Assembly: GCF_012927645.1 (NCBI RefSeq)
Contig: NZ_JABBMT010000023.1
Span: forward strand, 1-57,643
Reading direction: 5' to 3'
Source of the DNA: Pseudoalteromonas arctica
Lineage (GTDB): Bacteria; Pseudomonadota; Gammaproteobacteria; Enterobacterales; Alteromonadaceae
Length of the DNA stretch: 57,643 bases
A program made the position numbers and the translations under genes. Numbering within the stretch: position 1 is the first letter of the stretch; every line of letters begins with the position of its first letter. Below, piece after piece: positions 48,856 to 57,585 of the stretch. A model generated the notes under the pieces. That model was not told the DNA's origin. It worked only from the letters and a program-made list of their open reading frames with translations, and did no database searches.

Positions 48856-49464
48856 ATGCGTTTATTACTGCCGATCACGACTATTTTAATTGCTCTGGCG
48901 TTGCTATTACCGGGCGTTACTCAGCCTGTGCTAACTCTTGAGGGGAAAATTGATAAATCAAAGCTAGCTCAAACAGGCATTGAAATGCTGGCAGATGAAG
49001 GAGATCGCCATACCCGCAATATGCTGATGATCGCATCAAGCATGATGGGTCTTGATAAGCTCGAAGGTGAAATTAGTGCTTATAAAAAAACACGCAGTAT
49101 TTGGGGCACGGTTAACGAACTTGCCAATAATAAAAATTACTTAGTCGCAGCATTGGTAGCGTTGTTTTCAATTGTGGTGCCAGCTTTAAAACTGTTGATG
49201 CAATTAATTTATTGTTTAATACCGATGAATAAATTTAAGCATGTACTCGGTCAAGTTATACAAGGATTAAGTAAATGGAGCATGGTAGATGTATTTGTCA
49301 TTGCTTTGATTGTGGCTTACCTTGCTGGTAACGCCGATGGCCAGATGGGGGAATTGATCAACATGCACGCTGAATTTGGTGCTGGTTTTTGGTACTTTAC
49401 CGGTTATTGCTTATTTACTATCGCCGCCAGTAGCGTAATTAAAGTTACGCCAAAAAATAATTAA
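48856..49464 (+). CDS. PqiA-like inner-membrane protein
   Basis: The 202-residue protein has four hydrophobic segments and the paraquat-inducible protein A domain features. These include an N-terminal anchor LLPGVTQPVLTLEG, VALFSIVVPALKLLMQL and KWSMVDVFVIALIVAYLAG, with the characteristic SMxDVFxxAxxV pattern. PqiA-type proteins work with MCE proteins in lipid transport, but no MCE gene is adjacent here. It lies 48 bp after the EAL-HDOD gene on the same strand. Confidence 0.85.
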   Translation: MRLLLPITTILIALALLLPGVTQPVLTLEGKIDKSKLAQTGIEMLADEGDRHTRNMLMIASSMMGLDKLEGEISAYKKTRSIWGTVNELANNKNYLVAALVALFSIVVPALKLLMQLIYCLIPMNKFKHVLGQVIQGLSKWSMVDVFVIALIVAYLAGNADGQMGELINMHAEFGAGFWYFTGYCLFTIAASSVIKVTPKNN

Positions 49465-49500
49465 ACGTTTGTGTTAACTACATAGTTATCATAAACTTCG

Positions 49501-49549
49501 CTAGAACCTAGAACCTAGAACCTAGAACCTAGAACCTAGAACCTAGAAC
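49501..49549 (+). repeat. tandem heptamer array, seven copies of CTAGAAC
   Basis: Seven perfect units start at 49501 and repeat every 7 bp to 49549, then CTAA. It is a one-base variant of the CTAGCAC array at 37225. It occupies the middle of the 107-bp gap between the pqiA-like gene and the metal-efflux operon, ending 22 bp before the first start codon. Confidence 0.97.
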
Positions 49550-49571
49550 CTAATTTATAACAGGTACTTTT

Positions 49572-49940
49572 TTGCAACGCATTTATATTAGTTTACTTAC
49601 CGTCGTTTTATTGTTCACTTTAGTGGGTCAAGCGGTTGCGTCTGTAACTATGGGTTGTGATATGCCACACATGAATCAATCGCATACAACTATGGTTGAT
49701 AGTAGTGATATTCATCATGGCATGTCGGCAGGCATGATGAACATGGATTGTTGTGACGATGATGTAACAGCGAATCAAGAATGTGGTTGTCCAATAAGTG
49801 CTTGCAGTACTCACTTAATGCTGAGTATGAATAGCTTATTTACTGCTGCGCTACTCAGTGCTGATAAAGTACAACTCTATACCCCGCAAGATCAACAATA
49901 TATAGCCAGCTCGCTATATCGCCCTCCTATGTCTGCTTAA
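49572..49940 (+). CDS. exported Met/His/Cys-rich protein, probable metal binder
   Basis: The 122-residue product starts with TTG at 49572 and a signal peptide (LLTVVLLFTLVGQAVASV). The mature part is rich in potential copper ligands: MGCDMPHMNQSH, HHGMSAGMMNMDCCDDD, CGCPISACSTH. It lies 83 bp upstream of the CusCBA-like genes on the same strand and probably belongs with them, for example as a periplasmic metal binder. I do not recognise a named family. The TTG start and the repeat array before it make expression of this first gene of particular interest. Confidence 0.65.
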   Translation: MQRIYISLLTVVLLFTLVGQAVASVTMGCDMPHMNQSHTTMVDSSDIHHGMSAGMMNMDCCDDDVTANQECGCPISACSTHLMLSMNSLFTAALLSADKVQLYTPQDQQYIASSLYRPPMSA

Positions 49941-50026
49941 TTGCAGGATAGGTGCGTCTAAAATTTACCTAAATCACCTTTTCTGCCCCTAAATTTAGTT
50001 GTTTTTTAATTTTAGTGGAGTAAGTG

Positions 50027-51352
50027 ATGAATCACTTCGCAGTACTTAAAAGCAGTTTTTTAGCACTCATGCTAACAACTGCAATTCCAGCACACAGTAA
50101 TGAATTAAGCCTTGATGAAGCGCTCAGCTATGCGCTTGATAACGAACCTTGGCTAACCGCCAGTAAATACCAACAAGCTGCTGTGCAAGCACAAAGCTTA
50201 GCCGCAGGCACGCTACCTGATCCGGTATTAACCTTAGGGCTGATGAATTTACCAACGGATGGCTTTGCTTTCGATCAAGAAGGCATGACCCAATTAAAAG
50301 TTGGCGTGAGCCAAATGTTTAGCCGTGGCGATAGCTTAGCGCTTAAGCAGCATGCGTTAGCGCAGTCAGCGCAGCAATATCCTTGGCTACGAGCCGACAG
50401 ACTCGCTCAAGTAAAAACCATTGTTATTGAATCTTGGCTCAATGCATATCGTGCCCAGCAAAGTATTGCGTTAATTGAGCAAGATAAAGCCCTGTTCTCG
50501 CAACTTATCGATATTACCGAGTCGAGTTATGCAAGCTCTGTAGGTAAAACCCGTCAACAAGATATTATTCGAGCGCAGTTAGAGTTAACCCGCCTTGAAG
50601 ATAAATTAGTGATGTTAGAGCTGCAGTTTGAAAGCGCGAAAAAGCGTTTATCACAATGGTTACCAATCACTATGTTAACTCAGCCTGTCAGCGCGAAACG
50701 TTATGATGTAGCGCCTTTAGTTGATTTTGCACAGCTTGAATTTGCACAGTTGATGCCATTATTAATGGCGCACCCAGCGATTGTCGCAATTGATAAAACA
50801 GTAGCGGTTAAACAAACAGAAGTTGAGGTGGCAAAACAAGGTTATAAACCGCAGTTTGGGGTAAACATGGGCTATGGTTATCGCGATGATACGCCAATGG
50901 GCGATTATCGAGCGGATCTGTTTTCAGTTGGTGTGAGTGTTGATTTACCACTATTTACTGATAACCGCCAAGACCAACAAGTTAATGCGGCGATTGCTAT
51001 GGCAGAGGCGGTGAAAACTCAAAAACTAATTGCATTACAAAAGCTAAAAGGGATGTATTTTAAAGAGTTTAGCCAGTTGGCCCAATTAGCAAAGCGTGAT
51101 GCACTTTATCAAACTAAATTATTGCCACAAATGGCAGAGCAAGCACAAGCCACATTAAATGCTTATACCCGTGATGATGGTGACTTTTCAGAAGTAATTC
51201 GCGCCCGTATCAGCGAACTGAATGCCAAAATTGATGCGTTAAACATAGAGATTGATCAACAAATTATTATTGCTCGCCTGAATTATTACGCTAGTAGCAA
51301 AGATGCTGCTGTGATGGTTGAGCAATTAGCAGGAGAGCACAGTGAACACTAA
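50027..51352 (+). CDS. TolC-family outer-membrane channel, CusC/CzcC-like
   Basis: Start at ATG 50027, where GGAG is 6 bases upstream; a GTG at 50024 is in frame but too close. The 441 residues include a signal peptide (LALMLTTAIPAHS), the outer-membrane efflux repeat LSLDEALSYALDNEPWLTAS and long alpha-helical hairpin segments. Channel-forming strands include FGVNMGYGYRDD and DLFSVGVSVDLPLF. It would form the outer-membrane duct of a tripartite metal pump. Its end overlaps the adaptor gene by 11 bases. Confidence 0.88.
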   Translation: MNHFAVLKSSFLALMLTTAIPAHSNELSLDEALSYALDNEPWLTASKYQQAAVQAQSLAAGTLPDPVLTLGLMNLPTDGFAFDQEGMTQLKVGVSQMFSRGDSLALKQHALAQSAQQYPWLRADRLAQVKTIVIESWLNAYRAQQSIALIEQDKALFSQLIDITESSYASSVGKTRQQDIIRAQLELTRLEDKLVMLELQFESAKKRLSQWLPITMLTQPVSAKRYDVAPLVDFAQLEFAQLMPLLMAHPAIVAIDKTVAVKQTEVEVAKQGYKPQFGVNMGYGYRDDTPMGDYRADLFSVGVSVDLPLFTDNRQDQQVNAAIAMAEAVKTQKLIALQKLKGMYFKEFSQLAQLAKRDALYQTKLLPQMAEQAQATLNAYTRDDGDFSEVIRARISELNAKIDALNIEIDQQIIIARLNYYASSKDAAVMVEQLAGEHSEH

Positions 51353-53084
51353 TTTAAAATTGTTTATCGCAGTATTTGTAGGTGCAGGGATATCGGCTAG
51401 TGGCTTGTATTTTTTCGGTAGTACAGAGCCTGAGGTCATTAGCGAAGAGAAAAAACCATTATACTGGGTTGCGCCTATGGATAGTAATTATCGCCGTGAT
51501 GCACCAGGGCTTTCACCAATGGGGATGGACTTAGTACCTGTATATAGTGAAGTAACTGACAATAAACAAGATGGTTTCGGTGCGGTGACAATTTCCCCTG
51601 CTGTTGTTAATAATTTAGGAGTTAGAACGGCTAAAGTGCAGCTCAAGGCACTGCAAAGTGAAGTGAAAACGGTGGGCTACGTACAATACAATCAAGATCA
51701 GTTAGTGCATATTCACCCGCGTGTAGAAGGCTGGATAGAAACACTGTACATTAAAGCCGCCGGAGATCAGGTAAAACAAGGAGAGCCGCTGTATACTTTA
51801 TACTCTCCGCAACTGGTAAATGCTCAAGAAGAATTTGTACTGGCTGTTAATCGTAATAACGCGGTACTAATTAGTGCGGCTAAAGCGCGCTTAAAAGCAT
51901 TGAATGTATCGAATGGCTTTGTTGAGCGCTTACAAGCTAATAAAAAGGTGATGCAAAATATTACCTTTTACGCTCGCCAAAGTGGTGTGGTTGATGAACT
52001 TAATGTGCGCGAAGGTTTTTATGTCAAGCCTGGCACCTCCATGATGAGTATTGGCCAACTTGATGAAGTATGGGTAGAAGCCGAAGTATTCGAGCGGCAA
52101 GCGCAGCTGATCGAGGTTGGTTTACCGGTAACCATGACTCTAGATTATATTGCCGGACAAAGTTGGCGCGGTAAGGTCGATTATATTTATCCTACGCTGG
52201 ATGCCAAAAACCGTACTTTACGAGTGCGCTTACGCTTTAATAATCAAGATCATCAACTAAAGCCGAATATGTTCGCGCAAGTGAGCATTCATGCCAAAGC
52301 TGCGCAGCAACAGCTTATTGTGCCAAAAGAGGCAGTGATCCGCACCGGCTCTCAAGACCGTGTTGTGGTCGCTTTAGGGGAGGGTAGATTTAAATCAGTG
52401 GCAGTAGAGCGTGGCCGTAGCGATAGCCATAACGCCGTTATTTTAGCGGGTATTAACGCCGATGATGAAGTGGTGACCTCAGCGCAATTCTTATTGGACT
52501 CTGAATCCAGTAAAAGCTCCGATTTTAAACGTATGCAAACACCAGAAGCTATCACTAGCGTGTGGGGGAAAGGCGTGGTGAATAGTGTAATGGCAGGCCA
52601 TCGTATGGTGAATATTAGCCATGAACCTATGGAGGAATTGGATTGGCCTAGCATGACCATGGATTTTACCGTTGCCGATGGTGTTGATTTTCAGGCTTTA
52701 CAAGCAGGGCAAACTTTGCATTTTGAGCTGACTAAAAATGCCGATAACAGCTACATGATAAGCGCTATTCATATTATGGATTCCACCCATATAGTGAGCG
52801 AAGCGCAAAATATGGCGACCGTAACCGGTACTATCAACAGCATTAATAAAGCCCAGCGCACTGCTAATATTAGCCGTGGTGCAATTGAGAAATGGCACCG
52901 AGATCCGGCCACTATGGACTTTATGTTTGCTGAACATATTGATTTAAGTAGCCTTGAGCCGAAGCAACAGCTGACGTTTACTTTTAGTGTGCAAGATGGT
53001 GAGTTTATGATCCAGCGTATCGATACTGAATCAAGCATGCGAACTAGTGACAATAGCGCTATGTCATCGCATGACGGACATTAG
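51342..53084 (+). CDS. cusB: CusB-like efflux adaptor with two C-terminal CusF-like domains
   Basis: The 580-residue membrane-fusion protein has an N-terminal anchor. A heavy-metal-binding segment (YWVAPMDSNYRRDAPG, then SPMGMDLVPVY, about residues 40-68) is followed by the lipoyl/alpha-hairpin core (HIHPRVEGWIETLYIKAAGDQV in two parts) and the beta-barrel region. Beyond the usual adaptor end near residue 395 lie two tandem CusF-like OB domains. The first (about 407-475) keeps the copper ligands H, W, M, M in SHEPMEELDWPSMTM. The second (about 490-560), SRGAIEKWHRDPATM, aligns without gaps but keeps only the last Met. The fusion would deliver Cu(I)/Ag(I) directly to the pump. Confidence 0.92.
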   Translation: MNTNLKLFIAVFVGAGISASGLYFFGSTEPEVISEEKKPLYWVAPMDSNYRRDAPGLSPMGMDLVPVYSEVTDNKQDGFGAVTISPAVVNNLGVRTAKVQLKALQSEVKTVGYVQYNQDQLVHIHPRVEGWIETLYIKAAGDQVKQGEPLYTLYSPQLVNAQEEFVLAVNRNNAVLISAAKARLKALNVSNGFVERLQANKKVMQNITFYARQSGVVDELNVREGFYVKPGTSMMSIGQLDEVWVEAEVFERQAQLIEVGLPVTMTLDYIAGQSWRGKVDYIYPTLDAKNRTLRVRLRFNNQDHQLKPNMFAQVSIHAKAAQQQLIVPKEAVIRTGSQDRVVVALGEGRFKSVAVERGRSDSHNAVILAGINADDEVVTSAQFLLDSESSKSSDFKRMQTPEAITSVWGKGVVNSVMAGHRMVNISHEPMEELDWPSMTMDFTVADGVDFQALQAGQTLHFELTKNADNSYMISAIHIMDSTHIVSEAQNMATVTGTINSINKAQRTANISRGAIEKWHRDPATMDFMFAEHIDLSSLEPKQQLTFTFSVQDGEFMIQRIDTESSMRTSDNSAMSSHDGH

Positions 53085-53092
53085 GAGGCTTT

Positions 53093-56000
53093 ATGATAGC
53101 AGCAGTTATCCGTTGGTCCGTTACCAATCGCTTTTTTGTATTATTGCTAACAGCAATACTCATTGGCAGCGGTTTATTTGCGGTAAAAAATACCCCAGTT
53201 GATGCCTTACCTGATTTATCCGATGTGCAGGTGATTGTAAAAACCTCATACCCAGGGCAAGCGCCACAGGTGGTGCAAGATCAGGTTACTTTTCCACTTA
53301 CCACCGCGATGCTCTCAGTGCCCGGAGCACAAACGGTACGTGGTTTTTCATTTTTTGGTGATTCCTACGTATATGTCATCTTTGATGAAAGCACCGATCT
53401 TTATTGGGCACGTAGCCGTGTACAAGAGTATTTGAGCCAAGTAGCAAGTCGCTTGCCCGACAGCGCAACCGCAGAGCTTGGCCCAGATGCCACCGGCGTA
53501 GGTTGGGTTTATTTATATGCGCTGGTGGATAAAACCAACCAGCACGACATTAGCCAGTTACGCAGCTTGCAAGATTGGTTTTTAAAGTTTGAATTGCAAA
53601 CCGTCCCTGGCGTGTCAGAAGTAGCTTCAGTTGGCGGCATGGTAAAGCAATATCAAGTTAATGTAGAGCCAGATAAACTGCGCGCTTACGGTATACCACT
53701 GAGTTTAATACAAACTGCCATCAAACAAGGTAACCAAGAAATGGGTGCCTCGGTAGTAGAAATGGCCGAAGCCGAATACATGGTAACCAGCACTGGTTAT
53801 ATAAAAAGCGTGGCAGATTTAGAGGCAATTCCACTTGGGGTGAATGCCAACGGCACACCACTGCAATTACGCGATGTTGCCGATATTCGTCTTGGTCCAC
53901 AAATGCGCCGTGGCATTGCCGAACTCAATGGGGAAGGTGAAGTTGCTGGTGGCGTAGTGGTGATGCGCTATGGCGAAAACGCGCAAAAAACCATTGAACT
54001 GGTGAAAGCAAAGCTCGAATCATTAAAAAAAGGCCTACCTGATGGCGTTGATATAGTGCCTGTGTATGACCGTTCTAATCTGATCAAAAATGCCGTTGAT
54101 AATCTCACCAGCAAATTGTTGGAAGAGTTAGTGGTGGTGGCGCTTATCTGCATGGTATTCCTGTTCCATATACGCTCGTCTTTGGTGGCAATTATCGCTT
54201 TACCACTGGGAATATTAACGGCATTTATCATCATGTATTGGCAAGGTATAAACGCCAATATAATGTCGCTAGGTGGTATTGCAATCGCGATTGGCGCGAT
54301 GACCGACGGCGCAATTGTAATGATCGAAAACATGCATAAACACATGGAAAAAACGCCACTAACCGATGAAAACCGCTGGCAAGTTGTCACCAGTGCCGCC
54401 AGTGAAGTAGGCCCTGCGCTGTTTTTTAGCTTAATGATTATTACCGTGAGCTTTATGCCAGTGTTTATTTTAGAAGCCCAAGAAGGCCGGATGTTTGCTC
54501 CGTTAGCGTACACTAAAACCTATGCCATGGCCGCATCTGCAGGCTTGGCAATCACCTTAGTACCGGTATTAATGGGTTACTTTATACGCGGCAAAGTTAT
54601 TTCAGCGCAAAACAATCCAGTAAACCGCTTGCTAGTGAATGCTTACAAGCCAATGCTGAATACGGTTTTACGCTTTCCTAAAATGACCTTAGTGCTGGCT
54701 GTAATGGTGGCGGTGATTGGTTTTTACCCAGTGAACAAAATCGGCAGTGAGTTTATTCCGCCACTGGATGAAGGTGATTTAATGTATATGCCGACCACAT
54801 ACCCTGGCTTGTCGATTGGTAAAGCGCGTGAGATTTTACAGCAAACCGATAAACTCATTGCCACAGTACCTGAGGTGTTAACCGTGTTTGGTAAAGTAGG
54901 GCGTGCAGAAACCGCCACCGATCCTGCGCCACTGACCATGATTGAAACCTTTATTCAGCTCAAGCCAATAGACCAATGGCGCGAAGGCATGACCTTAGAC
55001 AAGTTGAAAAAAGAGCTCGACGGCTTAGTGAAGTTTCCAGGTCTTACCAATGCGTGGGTAATGCCAATAAAAACGCGGATTGATATGTTAGCAACGGGAA
55101 TTAAAACCCCTGTCGGCATTAAAGTTGCGGGGCCAAATTTGAATGAAATTCAAAAAATTGGCCAGCAGATTGAAGTGTTACTTAAAGATGTACCCGGCAC
55201 GGCTTCCGTTTACTCTGAGCGAGTAGCGGATGGGCGTTATATCAAGGTCGATATCAACCGTGAAAAAGCCGCCCGTTATAGTTTAAATATTGCCGATGTG
55301 CAGCAAGTGGTCGCCACTGCCATTGGTGGCATGAATGTCACGCAAACGGTCGAAGGGCAAGAACGTTACCCGGTAAATTTACGTTACCCGCAAGATTACC
55401 GTGATTCGCCCGAAGAACTGATGCTATTGCCAATAGTCACCCCTGCAGGGGAGCGCATTGCTCTTGCCGATGTAGCTGACGTATTTATTGAAGATGGCCC
55501 ACCGGGGATAAAAAGCGAAAATGCCCGCTTAAACGGCTGGAGCTTTATTGATATTGATGGCATTGATATCGGCAGCTATATAGACAATGCGCGTAAAGTG
55601 CTTGACGAAAAACTAGTGCTACCAGCAGGTTACTCAATAACCTGGGCAGGGCAATATGAGTACATGGAACGCGCCAAGGAAAAGCTTGCTTATGTATTAC
55701 CACTGACCTTAGCGATTATTATAGTGCTGCTGTACCTCAGCTTTCGCAGCTTTGTGGAAGTGGCGATGATTATGACAACTCTACCATTGGCAATGATAGG
55801 TGGCATCTGGCTTATGTACTTAGAGGGCTTCAACTTCTCAGTTGCAGTAGGCGTTGGCTTTATTGCTCTTGCCGGGGTCGCGGTGGAAATTGGCGTGATT
55901 ATGCTGGTGTACTTAAATCAAGCCTACCAAGAAAAGTGTGCTCAAGCCAAGCTAGCAGGAACAACGCTTAGTTTTGCGGAGCTTAAACAAGCCATAATCG

Positions 56001-56209
56001 AAGGTGCAGGCCTGCGAGTACGCCCAGTGATGATGACAGTCGCCACTATTATTATCGGTTTGCTCCCCGTACTTTACGGAACAGGCACTGGCAGTGAAGT
56101 AATGAGCCGCATCGCCGCGCCGATGGTCGGCGGCATGTTCAGCGCGATTGTACTAACCTTGCTCGTATTACCCGCGGTGTATTTGTTATGGCGAAAGCGG
56201 GATCTGTAA
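53093..56209 (+). CDS. cusA: heavy-metal RND efflux permease, CusA-like
   Basis: The 1038-residue HME-RND protein has 12 predicted helices and large periplasmic loops. The three pore methionines of E. coli CusA (M573, M623, M672) are matched by LMYMP, APLTMIET and TRIDMLATG, favouring Cu(I)/Ag(I) over zinc. The proton-relay aspartate (IAIGAMTDGAIVMIEN) and glutamate (GVAVEIGVIML) are present. The relay lysine in CusA RVRPKAMT is valine here (RVRPVMMT). It is the last gene of the cusCBA-like operon, 8 bp after cusB. Confidence 0.95.
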   Translation: MIAAVIRWSVTNRFFVLLLTAILIGSGLFAVKNTPVDALPDLSDVQVIVKTSYPGQAPQVVQDQVTFPLTTAMLSVPGAQTVRGFSFFGDSYVYVIFDESTDLYWARSRVQEYLSQVASRLPDSATAELGPDATGVGWVYLYALVDKTNQHDISQLRSLQDWFLKFELQTVPGVSEVASVGGMVKQYQVNVEPDKLRAYGIPLSLIQTAIKQGNQEMGASVVEMAEAEYMVTSTGYIKSVADLEAIPLGVNANGTPLQLRDVADIRLGPQMRRGIAELNGEGEVAGGVVVMRYGENAQKTIELVKAKLESLKKGLPDGVDIVPVYDRSNLIKNAVDNLTSKLLEELVVVALICMVFLFHIRSSLVAIIALPLGILTAFIIMYWQGINANIMSLGGIAIAIGAMTDGAIVMIENMHKHMEKTPLTDENRWQVVTSAASEVGPALFFSLMIITVSFMPVFILEAQEGRMFAPLAYTKTYAMAASAGLAITLVPVLMGYFIRGKVISAQNNPVNRLLVNAYKPMLNTVLRFPKMTLVLAVMVAVIGFYPVNKIGSEFIPPLDEGDLMYMPTTYPGLSIGKAREILQQTDKLIATVPEVLTVFGKVGRAETATDPAPLTMIETFIQLKPIDQWREGMTLDKLKKELDGLVKFPGLTNAWVMPIKTRIDMLATGIKTPVGIKVAGPNLNEIQKIGQQIEVLLKDVPGTASVYSERVADGRYIKVDINREKAARYSLNIADVQQVVATAIGGMNVTQTVEGQERYPVNLRYPQDYRDSPEELMLLPIVTPAGERIALADVADVFIEDGPPGIKSENARLNGWSFIDIDGIDIGSYIDNARKVLDEKLVLPAGYSITWAGQYEYMERAKEKLAYVLPLTLAIIIVLLYLSFRSFVEVAMIMTTLPLAMIGGIWLMYLEGFNFSVAVGVGFIALAGVAVEIGVIMLVYLNQAYQEKCAQAKLAGTTLSFAELKQAIIEGAGLRVRPVMMTVATIIIGLLPVLYGTGTGSEVMSRIAAPMVGGMFSAIVLTLLVLPAVYLLWRKRDL

Positions 56210-56461
56210 AGTAGATAATAAAAAGGAGTGGGCTAACTACCTGACTCCTTTATTCTAATACTTTAATTTATTATTTTTATGCTGGGGAAAGTGTTAAATA
56301 TAAAACGATGTTCGAAAAAGCGGACTATGAACTAGTACTTAATGCTGTATTGTAAATTGGAATATTTACAAATAGTATTTCTTTCTTTATAATTCCGTCC
56401 CTTTGTTAGGCTCATCTTTCAATAGGGATGATTTCCAATATAGATCACGGATCGAATAAAG
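56210..56461. other. intergenic region after the efflux operon
   Basis: Apart from the terminator-like stem near its start, this 252-bp AT-rich stretch shows no ORF or repeat. It presumably contains the promoter of the lipoprotein gene at 56462. Confidence 0.5.
56221..56256 (+). terminator. probable terminator of the efflux operon
   Basis: AAGGAGT (56223-56229) pairs with ACTCCTT (56244-56250) across a 14-base loop, followed by TATTCTAAT. It is moderate in strength. Confidence 0.6.
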
Positions 56462-56992
56462 ATGAGTTTTTTAAAAAAAATAATAATTTTATCTCTTCTA
56501 ATGCTTTTAGGGTGTCAAACCCTTAACACAATACCAATTGAGGTAAATATATCGCAAGAAGTTACTTTTTCCGGTAAAGGAGCTGGTGCAGGAATCGCAC
56601 TTATGTCAGCTATGGGGCCTTCAGGTTTAGCTATTGGATTGGCTATCGATGTTGGTATTGGGAAAAAAATTCAATCGACTATTAATTATCAAAACCTTGA
56701 AAGTCGGTTTGCATCATTAATCATTCAGCATAATACCCTTCAATTACAAAACAAAAAAATTCAATTATTAAAAATTAATAAACTCAAGTTTCAATCAGTT
56801 TCTGGAGAAAAAGACCCAACAGTAGTCATAATTGATGGCAGTATTACTTTTATTAACGGTGAGATTCACGTATTTGAAAATACAAAAATCGAAAATAATA
56901 TCTCTCGACCTTTAGAAAACCTTAAAACAAAAAACCATGTAACTGACGAGCTAATCATCTCTACTCTCAATGATTACTTATCAAAAATATAA
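56462..56992 (+). CDS. lipoprotein, unknown function
   Basis: The 176-residue product has a lipoprotein signal (MSFLKKIIILSLLMLLGCQT, cysteine at residue 18). Next comes a glycine-rich hydrophobic stretch (GKGAGAGIALMSAMGPSGLA, about residues 40-65) that could be a membrane-associated or amyloid-like segment. The rest is a beta-rich polar part. The C-terminus overlaps the upstream part of the next gene's region. It has high AT content, and I recognise no family. Confidence 0.6.
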   Translation: MSFLKKIIILSLLMLLGCQTLNTIPIEVNISQEVTFSGKGAGAGIALMSAMGPSGLAIGLAIDVGIGKKIQSTINYQNLESRFASLIIQHNTLQLQNKKIQLLKINKLKFQSVSGEKDPTVVIIDGSITFINGEIHVFENTKIENNISRPLENLKTKNHVTDELIISTLNDYLSKI

Positions 56993-57011
56993 ACACAAGG
57001 ATATTTTATTT

Positions 57012-57314
57012 ATGAAATTTTTTTTAGTTAGTTTTTTTACTTTGATATTTAGTCAAGTAGCTTTTTCTTACGAGGGAAACACTAATACAAAGGTAAAAAA
57101 TATTCGAGTGCGGCCTACCGTTGCGTATGTTTTATTTGAAGGGTGTAGTCGATATTCAAAGATATACTTAACAAATGATTATTATAAAGCAATGTTATCA
57201 GTCGCTTTAACTGCTGCGGCTGCAAATAAAAGTGTTGCAGTTGGGTTTGAAAGTGGCCAAAGCTGTGCATCAGTTGAGCCTGTCGTGTCATATATTGATG
57301 TGAAGTTTTTATAA
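57012..57314 (+). CDS. small exported protein, unknown function
   Basis: The start at 57012 (MKFFLVSFFTLIFSQVAFS) gives a clean signal peptide and follows an AAGGATA ribosome site at about 56998; the frame is open upstream to 56970. The 100-residue product has two cysteines (FEGCSRY, GQSCASVE), probably paired, and a short alanine-rich helix (VALTAAAANKS). It follows the lipoprotein gene closely, suggesting a pair. Function is unknown. Confidence 0.6.
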   Translation: MKFFLVSFFTLIFSQVAFSYEGNTNTKVKNIRVRPTVAYVLFEGCSRYSKIYLTNDYYKAMLSVALTAAAANKSVAVGFESGQSCASVEPVVSYIDVKFL

Positions 57315-57379
57315 CTATGAAGATTTTAATTTTATCACTTCATGCTAGGTGGCTAATTAATAATAAGGTAAATGAATAA

Positions 57380-57499
57380 ATGATAAAAAATATAATCGAG
57401 ATATTGATAACATTCACTTTTTTTAGTAACCAGGCAGTGGCAACTGTTGGACAAACTGTCGACCAAAAAATTTTTACCAATTACCTCCTTCAGTATTAA
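57380..57499 (+). CDS. very small exported peptide or truncated gene
   Basis: The 39-codon ORF has AAGG about 12 bases upstream and begins with a signal-like stretch (MIKNIIEILITFTFFSNQAVA) followed by only 18 residues. It resembles its neighbour in layout, so it may be the front of a gene truncated by an insertion or frameshift, or a genuine small peptide. It lies in the same orientation as the two genes before it. Confidence 0.3.
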   Translation: MIKNIIEILITFTFFSNQAVATVGQTVDQKIFTNYLLQY

Positions 57500-57585
57500 A
57501 ACTGATAGCCCTAAATCATAGGTTGGATCTTAAGAAAACTTGAAGTTGAACTCTGTTAATGATCAAATAGTTACGCCAATAAAAA

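Noticed and set aside
53968..54513. 181-codon minus-strand ORF within cusA
   Set aside because: It is a shadow of the pump gene with no independent ribosome site or homology.
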